A stretch of 8,706 nucleotides of DNA, taken from assembly GCA_017629415.1 (NCBI GenBank), contig JAGBXG010000285.1, positions 1-8,706 of the forward strand, read 5' to 3'. This document shows, piece by piece, positions 5,993 through 8,706 of this stretch (position 1 is the first letter of the stretch; each line of letters opens with the position of its first letter). The notes under the pieces are model-generated. The model was not told where the DNA came from. It searched no databases and was given only the letters and a program-made list of their open reading frames with translations. This stretch comes from Pseudomonadota bacterium (GTDB lineage Bacteria > Myxococcota > Bradymonadia > UBA4248). The translations under genes were made by a program, and so were the position numbers.

Positions 5993-6161
5993 TCGTACAG
6001 CATTTTACGTGGGTATGGTAAAAAGAGCATGCTGTTTGCAAAAAATGACGCGCTGAGTCAGGGCAGACGGTGGCGCGAATGAGGGCCTTATTTTGGGAAT
6101 ATCATAAGGCATAGCGGCATTATTTTTGAGCAAAACGACAGAATTTGAGAGCGACATCTTC

Positions 6162-6168
6162 AAGGAGG
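6162..6168 (+). promoter_or_regulatory. Strong Shine-Dalgarno of the Clp gene
   Basis: AAGGAGG lies six bases before ATG 6175, a near-perfect ribosome-binding site, and fixes the start of the Clp ATPase. No other gene in the window has one this strong. Confidence 0.85.
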
Positions 6169-6174
6169 AAGGAA

Positions 6175-8706
6175 ATGACGCTTCAGTGGACGGGGGATTT
6201 ACATCAGATTGTCGATCATGCAGAGCATGAAGCCTCACGCATGCGTGTGCGAATGAACACAGCATTGCTGCTTCGAAGCATGATTAAATTGAGCGGACCG
6301 GCACAAGAAATTTTAGCTGCAGTCGGTGTCAATCTTGAAAAATGCGATTCTGGTATCAAACAGCTTCCATTGCGTCCCGAGCCTGGGGATGCACCGCAAC
6401 GCGTCTATGATCGTGCCGCCCATGTCTGCAGCAAAACGCGTTCGGATGCCGTCACCTCCACTCAAGTTCTTTTAGCCATTATGGATGAACCATGCATGGG
6501 ACAGTCTCTCTTGCGCGGTTTACAAATCGATTTGACCAGCATGCGAGCCTTGATCTTTGGGTATATGGAACCCGAAACAGGGGTTTCAGTATGCAATCAG
6601 GTACAGCGCAGTATCTCGACATCAATGAATGCAGTGGCTGTACAACGCAAATCCCTGTCATCTCATCGTTCCACAACTTATATCGAGCCTTTGCCGGCCG
6701 CCAGTTTTGGTCTGAATGAATCCCATGAAGATGGTCTTCATGCCGTGAACCGTTCACGCCTGATTACGCCCGAAGAAATCGCCAATCTCAAAAAATCCAA
6801 TATTCAGCCTTCGCTTCCGGGCATAGATGCCCTATCGTCCGCCCATAAACTTCAAAATCTAAAATCTGAGGATGCCAGACGTACGCAATCCTCTGCTTCT
6901 GCCAAAACACACAGTGCCAAGGTCAATGCTGCTGCAGAAATCCTTGCGCGCGCCAGCAGCACAGAAAACCGTGTTTCAAGGGCATCTTCCACCTATCGTT
7001 CATCTTCGCGAGAAATTCAGCAAGAAACCACCCTTGATTTAGCCAGAAGACTCAAGGAAAAGAAAACAAAGACCTCCGAAGCTCGCCGGGCAAGCCGCGA
7101 AATGCCGCGCCCTGCCGAAACCGATGCGGAACAACATAAAACGGCCGCTCCCCAGCCCAAATTGACCGAAGAACAGCCCAAATTGACCAATGAAATGCTG
7201 GCCAATCAGGCTGTTGCCGCCATGCTTGGAACTCAGGATATTCCCTCGGATACGTCTGCCAATCCGGTGAAAAGTACAAAAGCTCAAGTTCATACAGCAG
7301 AACCAGAAACGCCCAAAGTCCAGACACTTCAAGCCAATCCCTCTGTCAAACAACGTCCTTTGCCGTCCTCCAATCCAATCATTACACGGCAGAATGCCCA
7401 GTCACAGAACACATCTGGATCCGTTTATAAACGTAAATCAACGGCTAAACTCCCGGCAGGCTTCAATCCTCTCCTGCTGAATAAGCAAAAATTCCCGACC
7501 TTGTGCATGTATGGCAGAAATTTGCTCGCGGAAGCCAACAGCGGCCGCATCGATCCCGTCATCGACCGTGAACGCGAAATCGATCAGCTCATCGATGTCC
7601 TGAACAAACGCCGCAGCAACAACCCCATCCTCGTCGGAGAAGCCGGTGTCGGAAAAACCGCCATCATCGAAGGGCTTGCTTTGCGCATGGCACGGCAGGA
7701 AGCCCCACGCGGCCTCGAAAATCGCACCATCATTGCCCTCGATTACGGTTCCATCCTGTGCGGTACACAACTGCGCGGCGCTGTACAGGAACGCATCAAA
7801 GCCATCAAAAACGAAATCAATGCCGCAGATGGCCATATCATCCTTTTCCTCGATGAAATTCACAGCTGGTTTTCGTCCGGTACAGGCGATCCCAATGCCG
7901 ATGCCGCTCTTGAACTCAAACTGGCCCTCAGCCGAGGCGAAATCATGTGCATCGGTGCTTCCACACCGCAGGAATTACGCCGTGCCTTCAATGCCGATCC
8001 CACCTTCGAACGCCGTTTCGACATCATTGAAGTCAAAGCCCCGGATGCCGAAACCTCTGTACGCATCATCGAACAAGGCATCATCAATCAGTATGCCGCC
8101 CATCACGAAGTGTCATACGAACCCGATGCCATCCGCGAAGCCGTCCGCCTCTCCGAACGCTACATTCAAGAACGCGCCCTGCCCGACAAAGCCATCTCCG
8201 TTCTGGACCGTGCCGGCAGCATCTGCGAACGCGACGGCGAACACACCGTCACTGCCACACATGTCGCCAAAGTCATCGCCCAAATCGCCGAAGTTCCCGT
8301 CGAACGTCTCATGCTGACCGAAAAACAAAAACTCATGCAAATGGAGACAATCCTCGGCGAACGCCTTATCGGACATGAGGAAAATATTCGTCGCATGGCC
8401 AATGTCATCCGCAGAAATCACGCCGGTTTCGGCGCACAACGCCCCATCGGAAGCTTTCTCTTCCTCGGCCCCACCGGCGTCGGCAAAACCGAAGCCGCCA
8501 AAGTCCTGGCTGATTTCCTCTTCGGTTCGCCCAAAAATATCGTGCGTTTCGACATGAGCGAATACATGGAACAACATTCCGTTGCCAAACTCATCGGCGC
8601 ACCGGCCGGTTACGTCGGTTTTGACGACGGCGGACTCCTTACCGAAGCCCTGCGCAAACGCCCCTACCAAATCGTGCTCTTTGACGAAATCGAAAAAGCC
8701 CATCCC
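6175..8706 (+). CDS. ClpA-like double-AAA+ unfoldase with long linker, 3' partial
   Basis: The frame is open for 844 codons and runs off the window. The expected role is ATP-driven unfolding of proteins in the cytoplasm, usually feeding ClpP. Residues ~1-130 look like a diverged Clp N-domain with two helical repeats. ~132-439 is a Ser/Ala/Thr/Lys/Gln-rich linker, probably disordered, against about 25-50 residues in ClpA. D1 has Walker A GEAGVGKT (Lys494), Walker B FLDEIH (Asp560, Glu561) and an FERRFD arginine finger. No ClpB-type middle domain lies between [10 protein letters not shown] and the D2 domain. D2 has Walker [10 protein letters not shown] (Lys771), [11 protein letters not shown], and Walker [10 protein letters not shown] (Asp837, Glu838). 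These features are nearest ClpA, less so ClpC or ClpV. The D1 pore loop reads GTQLRG, not the usual KYRG. The ClpP-docking loop lies beyond the window. Codon use changes along the gene. Confidence 0.88.
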   Translation, partial: MTLQWTGDLHQIVDHAEHEASRMRVRMNTALLLRSMIKLSGPAQEILAAVGVNLEKCDSGIKQLPLRPEPGDAPQRVYDRAAHVCSKTRSDAVTSTQVLLAIMDEPCMGQSLLRGLQIDLTSMRALIFGYMEPETGVSVCNQVQRSISTSMNAVAVQRKSLSSHRSTTYIEPLPAASFGLNESHEDGLHAVNRSRLITPEEIANLKKSNIQPSLPGIDALSSAHKLQNLKSEDARRTQSSASAKTHSAKVNAAAEILARASSTENRVSRASSTYRSSSREIQQETTLDLARRLKEKKTKTSEARRASREMPRPAETDAEQHKTAAPQPKLTEEQPKLTNEMLANQAVAAMLGTQDIPSDTSANPVKSTKAQVHTAEPETPKVQTLQANPSVKQRPLPSSNPIITRQNAQSQNTSGSVYKRKSTAKLPAGFNPLLLNKQKFPTLCMYGRNLLAEANSGRIDPVIDREREIDQLIDVLNKRRSNNPILVGEAGVGKTAIIEGLALRMARQEAPRGLENRTIIALDYGSILCGTQLRGAVQERIKAIKNEINAADGHIILFLDEIHSWFSSGTGDPNADAALELKLALSRGEIMCIGASTPQELRRAFNADPTFERRFDIIEVKAPDAETSVRIIEQGIINQYAAHHEVSYEPDAIREAVRLSERYIQERALPDKAISVLDRAGSICERDGEHTVTATHVAKVIAQIAEVPVERLMLTEKQKLMQMETILGERLIGHEENIRRMANVIRRNHAGFGAQRPIGSFLFLGPTGVGKTEAAKVLADFLFGSPKNIVRFDMSEYMEQHSVAKLIGAPAGYVGFDDGGLLTEALRKRPYQIVLFDEIEKAHP
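7153..7194 (+). repeat. 21-bp tandem repeat in the Clp linker
   Basis: Two in-frame copies (7153-7173, 7174-7194) encode QPKLTEE and QPKLTNE, differing at one residue. It lies within the low-complexity linker and fits expansion of a disordered region by local duplication. Confidence 0.85.

Larger units (their letters stand above)
5567..6174. other. Repeat-rich intergenic region, no supported gene
   Basis: This stretch of about 600 bp separates the csn2-like gene from the Clp gene. It holds a direct repeat around a C12 run, three strong inverted repeats, a run of A-tracts and the leader of the Clp gene. Open frames exist in all three forward frames but only translate repeats and homopolymers (Pro and Lys runs), have no ribosome-binding sites and resemble no family I know. 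Confidence 0.65.

Noticed and set aside
5591..6082. Overlapping forward open frames of 76-163 codons
   Set aside because: They merely translate repeats, homopolymers and hairpins, have no ribosome-binding site and resemble no protein family.
7438..8703. Long minus-strand frames opposite the Clp gene (7438-7863, 8113-8703)
   Set aside because: They are antisense shadows produced by C-ending codon bias; the plus frame carries full Walker motifs.
6175..8706. Type VI secretion ATPase ClpV, with the kinase as PpkA
   Set aside because: No middle domain is present between D1 and D2, the sequence is nearer ClpA, and no other type VI secretion gene is visible.

Overview
The window is a bacterial chromosomal or accessory segment of unassigned taxonomy. 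All recognisable genes are on the + strand. The left part (about 130-5570) has AT-leaning codon use and eukaryote-like signalling genes. The right part (6175 to the edge) is a Clp/Hsp100 ATPase whose second half strongly prefers C-ending codons. A Csn2-like gene is best known from type II-A CRISPR loci of Firmicutes, but that does not fix the host. The GC-rich intergenic hairpins and homopolymer runs do not either.

Layout. (1) 133-2790: an 885-residue protein with a low-complexity N-terminus, three degenerate ~67-residue helical repeats, and a C-terminal calpain-family (C2) cysteine-protease core. The Cys/His/Asn triad is visible, and a ~120-residue insert sits just before the catalytic His. 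(2) 2791-3134: non-coding; it holds a 31-bp segment that recurs inverted near 5594. (3) 3135-4883: a Hanks-type Ser/Thr kinase with two membrane segments and a C-terminal DUF3592-like domain. An in-frame TAA falls inside the glycine-rich loop, so the gene as read is broken or makes only a P-loop-less product from an internal GTG. (4) 4880-5566: starting in an ATGA overlap with the kinase stop, a 229-codon frame that resembles Csn2 over its length but has an in-frame TAA (4910) and TGA (5108), an 8-bp duplication and a G9 run. No cas9, cas1, cas2 or CRISPR array is visible. (5) 5567-6174: non-coding, repeat-rich: a 32-nt exact direct repeat around a C12 run, three strong hairpins and a series of A-tracts. 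(6) 6175-8706, running off the edge: a ClpA-like double-AAA+ unfoldase with an expanded ~300-residue linker and an unusual D1 pore loop.

How they may work together is inference. A cytosolic calpain-like protease, a membrane Ser/Thr kinase and a Clp unfoldase could form a proteolysis and signalling neighbourhood. The kinase and csn2-like gene look like a translationally coupled pair that has recently decayed. No shared promoter or experiment ties the flanking genes to that pair. The main points are the orphan Csn2-like gene fused by overlap to a kinase gene, the point nonsense codon at the kinase's ATP loop, and the architecture of the calpain-like protein.
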